Shown one piece after another: positions 27,401-40,700 of a DNA stretch of 64,000 nucleotides. The number at the start of each line of letters is the position of its first letter. Positions within the stretch are counted from its first letter, which is position 1. The notes below the pieces were generated by a model. It was not told the DNA's origin. It ran no database searches and worked only from the letters and a program-made list of their open reading frames with translations. The stretch comes from Dipetalonema caudispina. Taxonomy: Eukaryota > Nematoda > Chromadorea > Rhabditida > Onchocercidae. The DNA lies in NCBI GenBank assembly GCA_013365325.1, contig JABVXV010000078.1, positions 124,001-188,000 on the forward strand, given 5' to 3'. Both the position numbers and the translations under genes were made by a program.

Positions 27401-30032
27401 ATAAGCAAAAAATTTTGGCACTTTTTACAAGCTTAAAAAATGTTTGCACCAAAGTTACGCAGAAGCTTCAAAATTTCAACTAAAACTGTAGGTACAACAT
27501 GAGATCAGAACCTTTCACAAAAATCTGAAATAAATAAGAAATTTGGAATTAGCTAAATTTTCGAACCTGTTTCATCGCTTTCTGCAACTCTTCACCCAAA
27601 CATTCTGCCAGCTGATTGTGTGGAAGTTTTGTAAGTTCTGCCATTTCAGCTATCAAATCAGGCGTTTCTTCTACTTTTAGTTTACTCCCCTGAAAAACCA
27701 AAACTCGTCAAACCACAGTTTTCAATATCGAATAAAAAATGTAGCATTAATTTCAATCCAATTCTTCCATCAAGTGAAGTTCAGACGAATTTCTATAACT
27801 AAAACGATAACTGCTAGGTAAAGCTTTACCTCCCCCGATAAAGCAACAGTTTCATCGGCAGGAGGAGGAGGTGGAGGACTTGAAGGTGATGCCGAACCAA
27901 CACCTCGTGAAGAAAGCATCGATGAATTAGCATCATGCCCCGGTGAACCGGGTGGCGTCTTTGGTCCCCGTCTTTCCTCATTTGTAACAGCAATAGGCGG
28001 CGGTTCACATATGGTTGGGAAATCATCCACCTTACTGCTTGACTGAAAAAAAATTTTTATGGTTTGGATACAGTTTCAAATTTCTGCTGAAGCACAAAAG
28101 TTTTCATTCTTCAAAATGAAGGAAATAGATGGCTTCAAACTAGTAATTTGATCCTTAATGCAGAGGATAAATTTATGACAAATTACGACTGCCCAGTACT
28201 CAATGCAACATATAAGAAATACGAAATTGATGAAGCATAATAATTGTAAAAAAAAAGCATTTTATAAGCACGGTATAAAATATTAACAAATCAGAAAACT
28301 AACATTTTTGCGATTTCTAGATGGCAAATTATCTTTAGGATCAAATGGTAGGAAACCGAGGACAATATGAGAATCCACACGGCCCGTTAGCATTTTATGC
28401 CCAAGCAAACGTTCCATTAATCCTTCTCGTTGCATAAAGGCATAACATGACGAATCATCATTCTGATGACGTTCCAAATCTTCACGTGTAAGTCCAGAAG
28501 TACTCCGTTTGGGTGGGCTATTATTGATGCAAGCCGTCATACCACTTGGACCTGCTTCATCGACATCTTCTTGAGCTGAAAGAGAATTGAAGAGACGGAT
28601 CTTACTAAAAACTTTCAATACCAAAAATTATGAGAACTAGATTAAAAGAAAAAAAAATAAGATTTGATATAAAATTCCATTCTGAACAACTGCTATTGAA
28701 GAATTGTTTCTGCAACAAAAGCTGAAGAGCATATGATGAGAAAGCATGAACAATAAACTTTCCCCAGCTATTATGGAGACCTCCCTTTCAATAGAACTAC
28801 ACAAAGACCGATCGGCGTTTTTTTATATATCACATAAATAAGAGTTTATATATAGCCTTACGAGCATCTTTTTTCCGTTCTTTCGGAGGGTTCACCATAG
28901 AATCTAAGATTCGATCAAAAAGTTCACCAGGTTTTGATTTCCTTGAATGTGTAGGGGTTTGCTGGTGGTCTTGTGATGTTCTGAAATAATAAAGAAAAGT
29001 TTTCGGTAGCATGTCTGAAGACAAATAATCACTGAAAAAAAATTTTTTTCCATTCTAAATCGATAACCGAGCTGTTTCACTTCGATATTAATAAAGTTAA
29101 TGCTGATTAAGTTAAAATAAAAATAAATTATACCTGCAGCAAGAGGATACTTTTGGTAAACCGCATACAGTGGCAAGTTATTTAACTAATTTAATTGAAT
29201 CAAAACATAACTAACTTCTTTTTCGTAGGTGGCACGATGCGACTAGAAAATGCTGAATCATTCTTGCGAACCGAAGATGTCGAAGCAAGTGGAGAACGTG
29301 AATCTGACTGACCTCCCAAACGAAGTCGTTTTGTCTGAAAAAAAAACGACCGATAAATTGATAAAATTTAGCGATTATAAATTTTCGAATTATTTTATTA
29401 GAAATCCCACATCTATATCATTGATCTAAGCTTCTTTTTTCTCAGAAAAGAGACATTTAGGAAGAGATTGAAAGATTTAACAAAGTAACCCTGGACTGGA
29501 TTCTCTAACAGTCTAGCTTCCAAATCAAAACCTAAAAAGTAATGCAAATCAAAACTTCTTGAAGCAGTTGGAAAACCACAAACCAATATTTGCCTAAATT
29601 TATGATGAAAAGAATAAAAGAATCACCAGTCTTGGCTATTGCAAGCAGCTAAATTTATGAACAGTCAGTTCAAATCATTGAAAATGAATCTAACTGTTTA
29701 ACCTTTATTCCCCTTTTAGCTTCTTTTTTATGCCCTTCTTTGACTGTATACACCTGCTTTGAACTAAGAAATTTCTTTCTTCTATAATTTCCTAAATATT
29801 TGAGAAGTGAACATATCATTGCTATAAATAAAAACTAGTTTAGTTCACACATTTTTCCATATCGATGCACCACTGCAAGAGGCTCGAAGAGAAAGCTGTA
29901 CTCTGTAAACAGAAGAGATATATGGCACGGTATGCCTACCTTATCCGGTACACCATCCGCTGCACTGTTTTCACCAGCTCTCCGTCTTGGAATTCGAAAT
30001 GGACGTGTGAGTTCATTAGTGCCTATGTCCAT
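24468..30032 (-). CDS. Unassigned 1063-aa proline/serine/glutamine-rich protein, probably nuclear
   Basis: Exons (minus): 30032-29940, 29334-29216, 28980-28862, 28575-28304, 28042-27830, 27689-27567, 27338-27259, 27138-26615, 26473-25164, 24806-24468; all phases agree. Residues 1-110 are basic, with nuclear-localisation-like clusters (IPRRRAG, TKRLRLGG, PPKERKKDARK). Residues 110-200 contain the only folded-looking block (LTREDLERHQNDDSS...MQREGLMERLLGHKM...FLPFDPKDNLPSR). Then come polyproline stretches, two short amphipathic helices (around 275-335), a roughly 610-residue region rich in Ser/Thr/Gln/Pro, an RxVxF motif REVDF followed by CWPP (897-901), and a C-terminal tail of Pro/Arg repeats (PPLRPRITPPFF). 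The RVxF-like motif beside a Trp-Pro is reminiscent of the PP1-binding site of PNUTS (SVTWPEE), but the TFIIS-like N-domain of PNUTS is not seen. Start chosen at the ATG 33 bases inside the first acceptor (30067-30066); an upstream in-frame exon is possible. Function unknown. Confidence 0.75.
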
Positions 30033-32237
30033 TGTTAACAATACATTATAACCAACTTTAACTTCCTGAAATGTCAAAAAGTAATATTTACAAAGAAGAG
30101 ATTACATATATATATAAAGAAAAAACGAAACAGAATAAATGGAATTCCGAAAACTTAGAGCAAACTATTTACTAGATAAAGAAGAAAAATAAAATAATCT
30201 GCAAAACTGACAACACTGTCCGAAATGGCAAAATCCAACCCTAACTAGACATAAAACTACGTCTGAAAAAGTCAAGATTTATCCTAACCAGTATATGAAC
30301 AATTACTAAGACAAATCCCATTGAAACAAGACAAAACTGGACTATATCTCAGCTTGATAAAATTAAAACCAAACATTAAACCCGATGGACAACATCACAT
30401 ATAACTTAAAGTTCTGAAGTATGAAGCTAACAGACTGTCCGTTAGTTTGAAACTAATTGGATTTGAAATCAACAAAAACTACAGTTGAAACTAACGAAAA
30501 TCAGAGCCACTTTGCAAATAACCGGAAATATTTTGAGATTAAATGATTTGGAACTGACTTCAGGACTAGCAAGAACAAGGATGAATTAGCAAGATGGTTT
30601 CATTATTAACAACGTAAGTTACGCCTAAAATATTTACATTATATTTTCAAGAGCTAGTTAACTTAACATCCAGAGAATATCTCCTCACAATTAATACCTA
30701 ATATCGTATTAATTTCATTCACAAAACTGATCGAAACATTATTATTTACGCTTCATCTTCTTGTTAAATGTTGCAAATAAATAATAAAAATTTCAATTAA
30801 AACTCAAATTTCACTGAAGTCAGGCTCAAATAACAAGTTTAACGTAAGTCTCCGAAATAAGAGGCCAAGAGAAGCCAAGGCGATGAAATGCCATATCGAA
30901 TAATTTACACTAGAAAAACTAAAAGTAGTCATTTCCGGTACCGCGGCCAGTATCCAGTTCACATGACCAAATATGAAAAAATTTCGGATCAACCGTGTTC
31001 TTCAAATTTCCATTGTATTTTCTTTTTTTTCCTTTCCTTTACTTCAAAAGTTTTTCGATAAATTGATTTCACAAAAGATATCCCAAGCAAAGAAATATTT
31101 TCAACTTGATTAGACATCGTGAAGATTCAAATATAACGCAAAATGATGTCTGATAATCTGTGATGCACAACGTAAGCTTATGAAAAAAATTTTATGGTTT
31201 GATTTGTTTTATTCACAACATCATTATCAAAACTATCACAAAAATTTAAACAAAGTAAATCAAAACATTCAAATTTTTGAAATTTACAATATATATCATA
31301 ATCATTGATCGCAAAAAAAAAAAAAAAAAAAAACATATTATTCTCTACAAATAATTTCACGATATTCTTGGCAATATTTTCTCCAAAATTTATTTGCAAA
31401 TATTTCTTAACTCATTTTACCAATTTACTACAAATATTCATTGATTTATTTTACTGAAATATTATACAATGTTCACTTGAACACCTTTTCCTTGGCTTAT
31501 TTTTTGCACGATTAATATAAAATGTCCCATTGAATGCTTTGCTTTTTTTTTTTTTTTTTTCCTTTAGCTTATCACAAAAAATTTTATAGAAAAAAAAAAA
31601 AAAAAAAAAAGAAGCTTAATCTATTAATATTTGATAATATTTTATCAATTAATTTGCTTGATAAATTCTGAGACATTAAGCGAACATTGTGCGACATTGC
31701 CACGCTTACTTCAATTCAACTCAAATCGATTCCTTTCATTTTCATTGTTTGCTTTAATTACACTATGATTCATTTGTTTATTCAATAAATTAACAAATAA
31801 GAATTGATTGATTTCGAAAAAGTAAAAATTTTATTTCTAACTTAAATTATTTTCAAAATATTAAGCTAAAATTATCTTTACGATTTATTTATTTATTTAT
31901 TTTTTTCCTTTATTTATCAAATTTTATGATATATAAATGAGAATGATTAATTTGTTAATTTCTTGTAATTATTCTGAATATTATTACTATTATTATTATT
32001 ATTATTATTGCTGTATTGAGTTACATTAGATATATTAAATAGGTAATTATATCGAGTAATTATATTAAATAGTTAATGTTATTACTATGATTGAAAGCAT
32101 TAGCCCTAATTGGAAATGATTCAGATATGAGTTATGATGCACTTTATGAATGTGAAAAGATAGATGATGGATAAGTTATAATATTTATCAAAAATTCATC
32201 ATTATCGATGAATATTCCTACTTTGATGCGATTTCGC

Positions 32238-32264
32238 AAAAAAAAAAAAAAAAAAAAAAAAAAA
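32238..32264. repeat. 27-base poly-A tract
   Basis: Longest uninterrupted homopolymer noted in this spacer; similar shorter ones occur at 32371-32390, 31585-31609 and 31315-31333. It may be of inaccurate length in the assembly. Confidence 0.8.
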
Positions 32265-33110
32265 TTAGCTAAGCAAATAACAACAGTTAACCGGAAGGTT
32301 TATGGCTACATCAATGGAATTGATTGAGCAAAATATAATCGTTTCGGAAAAACTGTTTTCTTCCGGAAAAAAAAAAAAAAAAAAAAAAAAACTCGTAAAT
32401 TTATAAGTTCTAAATCAATACTAACAGCCTCTTGTTTAATAATTAATTAGGTTAAAAATTTTACTTTTACTAATCGAAAAAAGTATATAAAGTAAATAAA
32501 TTTTATTAAATTTCACAACAATAACAGCTTGTATTATATTGTACCATTTACTCAACTTCATGCTACATTAACATTGAAAAATTTTGCATGCTTAAAAAAA
32601 TTTTTATTCCAATTTTAAAATTTTTATTAAATTTTAAAACAAAAAAAAAAAAAAAAAATGAGAGAAATCATGGTGAAAAAATTTTTCTCATCTTTATTCA
32701 TTGGATAAAAAAAAGAAAAAAAGAAAAAAAAAAAAAGAAAGAAATCTGCACTATACATATTTAACTACTTTGTTAGAAAACAAAAAAATGATTCTCTTTG
32801 TACTTTGATAAAGATTAAGAATCAGATTCATTGATTTTTTTTTTTTGTTTTTTTTTTTTTCTTCTAATTTTTTCGAATTTAGGAATTTTGTTTTGAACCA
32901 TTTGAAAAATGTGTAAGGTGATCAAAAAAAAAATGAGATAAAGCTTAAATTAAACTGAATAAAATCATATTTAAACTCATATCATTGATAAGAATATATT
33001 AAATTTTGATATTATTTATAATTTAATTTCATCACTTTGCATGTAGCAAATATTTTCAGCATTCTTCATTTTTTTTTTTTAAAGCAAATATTGCATAAAT
33101 GTTTCATACA

Positions 33111-33298
33111 ACTAATATATATCTTTTTTTTTTTGTGTACCACAGCTAATATATCTTTTTTCTGTTTAAAATCAACAAATAAATGCAATCGTTTTTACGA
33201 TGCGAATCAAACTGTAAAATTAAAATATTTCAAATTTATAACGAATAAATGCAATCGTGCAATTAAACTTTAAAATTGAAATATTGTGAAATTTACAA
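33111..33298. repeat. Degenerate tandem repeats
   Basis: Two imperfect units, 33178-33241 and 33244-33298, share aataaatgcaatcg, then aaact-taaaatt and aaatatt...aaattta-aac. Just before them, 33111-33165 repeats a ctaatatat...tcttttttt...accacag pattern. They look like old local duplications; no function is visible. Confidence 0.6.
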
Positions 33299-34705
33299 CA
33301 TATAAAAGCAATTAATACTGTGTAAACATTTGTAAAAAAAAAAATAGACTTGTTTAAACCACCTGGGAACATTAATCTTTGGCTAACAGAATTAAATTTT
33401 CCTTTCATTTCATCATCTTACATTATCTAGCTATTACCTTCATATGGTCAATTTTCAAAATTTATAGCTTACATATGCGAAATTTTAGCGTAAATGGATA
33501 AGCCTGTTTCTTGTGAATGTACAACCTAAATTTAACCGCCATACTTTTAAATCCATTTTAATTTTATTTTGCCACAAAAGATAGATTTAAATGGTACACA
33601 TAATCATTTAAAGATTAAGGAATGTCTAGAGGCCCAAAAGTTCAGTGATCTTCAATTTAAAGTCCAATAATTAAATTCTAAAGGGTGTAAATAATGCATT
33701 CATTAACAATACCATCTCAGCTGTTAGTTATTCGCTTGTTCGCAAATGCTTCGAAAAGAAATATCAGTGATCAATTTTTATTTGCCTGAGAAAAAACACC
33801 GGATTGCTGAAATAACTAAGACGGATGCGGAACTTTCAGTTATGTTAATAAAAATGAAATTAAAAAAATTCTATAAAGACTTAGAAATTTAATAATTTTT
33901 TTTGCTATTTTAAGCTATCACTAAATCAAGATTTCGATAACACAATTATTCCAATTCTGTTTAAAATTGAAATGCATTGGAATCAAAACAAATACTAGGT
34001 AAAACACCACCAACCGAACAACAGTATCTTTTTAAAAAATAAGGTGAACCACAAACAATACTTGAAACATAAAATCCGGATGCATTTTATGTACAAAACA
34101 TTTCTGAAAGGCATCGTTGACATGATGACATGATAAAAAATTTGTGTGCTACAGAAAGCCCTGTATGTATCCGTTATTCTTGAAAGGTTGATCAAAATTT
34201 GAAGCAAATTATGGGGGAATTTCAACTAAAAATCTGAATTTGAGCATTTTCAAGTCGAAAAAATGTGCTCTCATAGAAATGTGCAAAGCGTGGAAGTCAA
34301 AATTAGCTAACGAAGCAGCAAAAAGTGAAAACAACCTAGAACACAAAACTGGCAGTGGTAAAGTTATCAGATTGAAAGAATTGAGCTTTAGAAATGACAT
34401 TAGCAGATTGGCCTATTGCCTGTTTCTCCCATCTTTTTCCCTTACCTGATGACTCACCTTAGATGACCTGAATTTGCTAAATGAAAAGGTTGTTGTACTT
34501 TCTCCATCAGAAATGTTAAACTTTGTATCTTCCTCATTTCTTTTGATGGTTCAATTACAGATAAAATAATCTACATTCGTCGAGGCATTTACTCAATAAA
34601 TTCTCCACTATTTTCATTTTAACTTGTTCTACTGTAAATTTTTTTTTTTTTGATTCTTCTTCAGCTCAATCCTTTAAAAATCCACAATAACATATCACAG
34701 AGTGT

Positions 34706-37700
34706 TTACTCATCAACAGAAGACCTGACACTGTCGGTAGATTCAATATTTTTTGTTAATGTGTAAGAAGCGGAACATGAAATTCGTACTTCACTTTCGG
34801 TTGTTATAGCTGTAGAGGCAGGAACACAAGGGAGTGTTGCAGGTTTTTCGGATGATGATAAAAGGGTTATGGAAGGCAGTGTTACGTCAGTTACCACCGA
34901 ACGTACAGTTCCTGCCATTATACCCTTTTCTTTACGCTTTTCTCCTCGTGCTCGCCGTTCTTTTTCTGCACATTTCGCTGCACTGTCTACCTGAAATGAA
35001 ATGTTACTGCAATCGAAGTTTCTACTACTAATAATCATGCATACATATATTTTTAAGCTTTTTACTTGGTCATTGAAAAATTCCTTTTTTCGAACTGTCA
35101 TATCAGTGGCTACATCAAAGTAAAAGAAGATATGGTGCTCTTAAACTACAAGATTAAGCCAGAAAGCAAGTCTCGAATTTGAGAAGTGAAAGTACTGAAC
35201 TAAAAAGTATTGTATTTTATATATCTAAAAGAATTTCGATGATAATGGGATCTTACTTCTAAAGCTTTGGCAACAATATCTTGAATTTTCCGTTCCATTT
35301 CCTCATCCTCTTTCGGATCACTAGGCTGCTTGTTGGATCCAGAAAGTGGCTTTTTTGCAACGCCATTCCGGATCTGTCGCTGTCGGGAGCGCTTCAGTGG
35401 AGTGGCGCCAACAGAAAGGGAAGTTAAGGTAGACTGAGTGGAAGACTGATGCCCAAAGCCACCTTAAAAATGCATTGTTGCAACTTTACTTTTACATACG
35501 TTTTATTCCACGAATCGAAAATGCGCCTTCATCAAGGAAAATTTTGTTCACTGTCTGCTTCATTTTGCTGGATTTCAGAATATACTAAATATTTCGTTAC
35601 CTGGAGCAGATGAAAATGTCAGAACAGCACTATCCGACTGTGGCGACAAGAGACCATCTTGTGCTGATGCTCCGTGGTTACTGACATCTGAGGCAGCATT
35701 TCCAATAATATCTCCCTGAAAATCTTTTGGTTATGTGGAATTTTCCACTGACTTAGGTCCAGGATAATTCGATTCTTGTGAGACTCATGTTGGTAACTAA
35801 GTACGAGATTTCAGGAAGATTTGTATAGTTCCGAAAATTTGACCTGGCTGCTATGAGACTACGAAGACAGTAATGCAGTACAGCTTACAAATCATCTCTT
35901 ATTTTATAATAAACCTGCTTAAATTTTCAGGGGATAAGACCTCATAAGATATACTTAAAAGATTGGTAAGATGCAAATGAATCTGACCTTATCTGCAAGT
36001 TGCGCCACTCGATTCAATAAATTTTTGTTGTGTGCAGTCAAAGCTTGGAAGTTTTCAGCAAGTACTAGAGAATTGGCAGCACAGAGCGAATTTAACAACT
36101 GGGTGTTGGTATTTGAAAGAGTTGCAGTATTATTTGCATTTTTGGCAGATTCCAATTCTTCTCGCCGACGTACTTTAATTTCCAACTGTTGATTAGACAT
36201 TTCCAATGCAGTAATTTCACTTTCCAGGGCTGCACATTCTGCCTTGAAAACCAGCTACATTGGTACGATTTGGGACAAAAAATTTTAAATGATGCACAAA
36301 CTCGCAAAAATAAAAGTACGTCAAAAATAAATAAGTAAAATAATAATCTTTTTTTAAGCGACATATATATATATATTTTAAATAAAGATACAGTACTGGA
36401 ACTCTGATTTTTTCTAAACTTACATTTCGACGAACATTTTAGGCTATTAACACTGGATGAAGAAATCAATTACTTGTCAACTTCGAAATTTTTGTTCGGT
36501 TTAAAAACTAACCGTAATTTTCTTGTGATGTGCAACAATTTCTTTAGCATTTTCCAGTAACAGACTTGGTGTCGAAGCCTCAATACCTAGCTCTTCAATT
36601 CGTGCATAAAAACAGTTCATACCCGACGAGCGCAGATTTGTTATTTGTTTTGTTATAGCATCAATTCGAGATCGCAGCAAATTTCGGTATGACTGAAATA
36701 ATTCTGCAGATTCAAATGAATTATTGCCTGATTTCAGCTGTACAAAGTAGGTTTCCAGTTTTTAACCTAAAGCAAACATATCAAACAAACCTTTTGCAGT
36801 TCAATTTGAGCTCTGATATCATCTGCGAAATTCTCGGCCTTCATCCTTTCCAGTTGCGCTTCAAACATAATGCGCATTGACTCTAAAATATGAAATTCGT
36901 GAAAATCTTTCAGCAATTGTAAGGTATGAAATCGCTTAAAAATTCAATAACTTCCGTATATTTCCCTTTACCCATCTTTGCGGCCACTAGTAAAAAAAAA
37001 AATTTATAATTAGTGAAACGGAAATTACATGCGAAAATATAATTGAATGTATAAATAAAAGAGAGCTATAGTTTATAATGAAAAAGAAGTCGGCAATAAA
37101 GAACGATACCATCTTGGCCTAAGTTTTATTCCAGTTCCTATATATGGGACATATTCGTTACAAATAGTAATCAACTATAAGGCCTATCCCCTGAACTTCA
37201 AAGTTTTCTTCCTTTAAATTCAAAACTGTTAGTGAAATATATAACGCGTACTGAAATCAAGAAAAGAACTCGTAAAAGTTATCAAATATTAACACAATTT
37301 TTCATGAAGGAATCATTACCTAAAAATGAAACTATTAAGTTATTCTAGTAAGTGCAAGTAAAAAAATGAAAAAAGTTTATAAAAGAAAGAAACAGTTCAA
37401 TTCGGATCTGCCGGAAAATTTAGAGTTATGGCTATCATTGCAAAATCCATGTACTGAAATAATACTTACCAAGCATTTGATTTAGTGCTGGATATTTACT
37501 TTGTTGCAACAATAATTCCGGTTTATTTTCTATCGTTGCAATGGCAGCATCATCACCCACAGCTTGATCCAGTACATCTCGATCCATCTCTTCTGGATGT
37601 GAAATATCTGATACATACACCAGTGACGGATCACGCACCGGAGATGCAGTATGAGTGGTTGCTGTACGAGTCATACGATGCATCAAATCGATTGTCTCCC

Positions 37701-40700
37701 GTGTTTCATCATCAGCGAAGGCCTGAAGTTTTTCAGAAAATTAATGCAAAAAAAAAGTTGAGAATTTGCATTTCTCTATAGTATACAACAGCACATACAT
37801 ACAAATAACTTACACATACACACACACACACACATACATATACACATACATACAGTTTTGTATGCAATATTATCATGAATGAAGAGATTGCGAACAAACA
37901 AACATACATACACATAGAGTACAACACAGAGCTTGTTGCTAACGATTCAGCTTCCAATCTTCTTTGCTTTTAAAAAAAAAAAAAAAAAATTCACGTAATC
38001 ATATTATTTAGATGAAAAATAAATAAATAATTTCAAAAATAACTAGAAAATTTGTATTTCTTTTCCACTCATCCTTGTCTAACAATAACACATATTGATC
38101 TGTCATCTTTTGGGGAGGGAAAAAAAAAAAAGAAAAAGAAATGATCAAGTCATAGCCAAAACTGACTAACTGATGAACCGAAAAGACGAATGATAGGGCA
38201 AATGAAAGGGAAGTGATAGACAGATCACTAAACAATCGATCAGTCGGGCGACTCGGTGATCATTTGATACTGACTGGAATTACATAACTTGATTTATTAA
38301 CTCGGTGGGTAACTAACAGATCGAAGGGATGCCATTCTGTATTTTTACCACTGGAATACATCACAGGTAAAGCAACATCATCTTGTCGACAATTTGCTAT
38401 TAATAATTCTATCTCATTTCAGCATTCATTAAATGACTCATCAAAGATAAGATGTCTAAAACTATTTAATTTTAAAAAAGAGCGGTACACTTAAGATATA
38501 CTTGAATCTTTTCAAGTGCAAAATCTTAGTGTAAAAATCTTTCAGTAATCACATCTATGGCATAAATTCGGTTCCAGCTTATATCAGCTTCATATCACAA
38601 AGTGAACTGAACATTTGTAAAAATACACACCCTAACTCAGACCCAGACTAGTTATTTCAGTTGACATGTTTTACCCTTTTCTTTCTTTATGTCCGTCTCT
38701 CGTTATTGCTCTCTCTTTTTCGCCTTCCATTTCACATTCCTTACTGATGGCATTTGTAACATTTGGTGCTTTAGTCTAAAAATTACAGAAAAATATGGCT
38801 AACACCAAAGAATGTTCGTTTGACTTATACATTCAAAGTGCTTAATGGATTCCAAGAACGATTTTTAAGTACATAGTGAAGGTGAAAAACGGGTTGAGCA
38901 TAGAGAATTTTTCTAAGATTGAACAGGAAGTAATAGATAAAATGCGCATCTAAAATTGAATTCCGGTTCAATTTCTGGAGTTAGCATATATAAAAAGCCA
39001 TTTCGCACACACACACACAAAAAAAAAAAAACTCCAACTGCAAATGCAGAACTACGAAGCAGTAATTAATCTTACATGGAAAACAACTATATTCATGTCT
39101 CCGATCTCCACTTAAATAAGAACGGGGAACCCTTTATGCATCAAGTAATTTCGAAAAATTCCTTAACAATTTTTGGCAAATTTCATCAAAATATTATAAA
39201 TTCAATATGAACCCAGGTACTACCTGGAGTTCTATTTTGTTAATATCTCACCGGTGATAAGCTAAAATCCCCGAACTTCTAGAAGAATTTTTCAGAAAAA
39301 AGTTCAAGTAAATTTTAACTCTGCACTGAAATTTGACGCGTCCATGAGAAATGGTAAAAAATGACGGAAAAACACAAAAAAAATTTCCGAAAAGAAGTTT
39401 TGGAATGCACATTTTCTCAAATACACATCAATTTGCAAGAATAAATAATTGGGTTGAACAGATTTAAAATAAGGAACTTTGAACTTAGATATAGAAGTTA
39501 ATCACATTATTTGAAGCTTTATTAAAGTATATGACCCAAAGACAGTCCTTCAACTGTACAGAAAGTGGAGTACTAAACTGTTTACCCACATGGAAAAGTA
39601 TTTGGACAAAGGAATTCATTAACAGTAATCTCTTACTCGTCTAATATTAGGATTAACATCATTTAGCTTCAGTTCGCTAAATTCTTCGATTGGATCGCAC
39701 TTCAATACTCATAACTTCTTGCGCTTTCTTGCTGCTCAAGGGTCGCAACTCTTTCTTTTTTGCTTCTTACCCAAAGAAAATGGAAATGTTTAACCTTGCT
39801 AGCAGCAGGTATTTTACGAGGTCGTCCACGTTGTCCAGTTTTACGAATTTTCCTCGATGGAGCATAATCATAATCCGGCGTTGGCCATTTTGAACTACGA
39901 ACTGATAAAGCATTTTCTGCTGAAGTCGTTGCAGTCGTACGCTGATTTTTCGTCTTCGTCGAACAGTATTCTTGCCATTTCCGACGCGTCGTTGGACCGG
40001 TTCTGAAAATATAATACTAAAGACAGCCCTATAACCGGAAAGAAGAGGATGAAATGCATTAATCAGAAACACAGTTTATTCTAAGAGAGTGGAACTATAG
40101 TCACACGATGCTACCACGTTGCTGCATGCACTATCATTAATTGATAAAAAATCAAATTACCTTAACAACCAAAACTTAAAACAATACTTATAATGACTGG
40201 TTTCGTCATCAGTACCTTGAACATTAATCATTTAGAACTACTGGCTAATGTCGAATTAGATTCTATCAAATTAATCAATGATTAATTCAAGCTTCAAACT
40301 CAACTTCAATTTGAGAAAGAATAGGATAATGAAACTTACGCATAATCGTCATCATCCGAAAGATCCGAATTCGGACGCTTGTTATTCCTGCTAAGCGGTG
40401 TTGGACTTCGCTCATGATACGTTGGTGTATGACTTCGACCAACTGTTGGTGTAGCACCACGGCGACCAGCCAGTGCACTAGAAAGATTATTCGGTAACGA
40501 AGCGCTTGATTCTCGGCTCCAGCACCGGAAACTATCGCGTGATGTTTTACTTGATGTTGATGATCGTCTACTACCATCCGAACTGTTGTGTTGTTTCAAC
40601 GCGGGATTTCGTTGTGAGAGAAAATATTTTTCTAACTAAAACATACTTCAATTACTACGTTGCTTTACTTTCTGAAAAGTTTTTTCCAGTATATCCAAAT

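Larger units (their letters stand above)
30066..34705. other. 4.6-kb gene-poor spacer with homopolymers and degenerate repeats
   Basis: No supported gene on either strand. It contains a 27-base poly-A (32238-32264), other A or T runs of 15-25 bases, a TTA run near 31990 and a TTTA run near 31876, and the degenerate repeats at 33111-33298. The right end is DOT1 3' UTR; the left end is the promoter side of the proline-rich gene. Open frames seen here are AT-rich and unspliced. Confidence 0.6.

Noticed and set aside
30804..31399. Short minus-strand frames that could be upstream exons of the proline-rich gene
   Set aside because: No phase-compatible donor/acceptor pair, and sequence composition matches the surrounding spacer.
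38745..38775. Possible extra DOT1 exon (TKAPNVTNAI) in the 2.1-kb intron 10
   Set aside because: It has an AG and a GTAAGG donor, but it is 31 nt long and its inclusion puts the next exon out of frame at an early stop. The model without it closes perfectly in phase.
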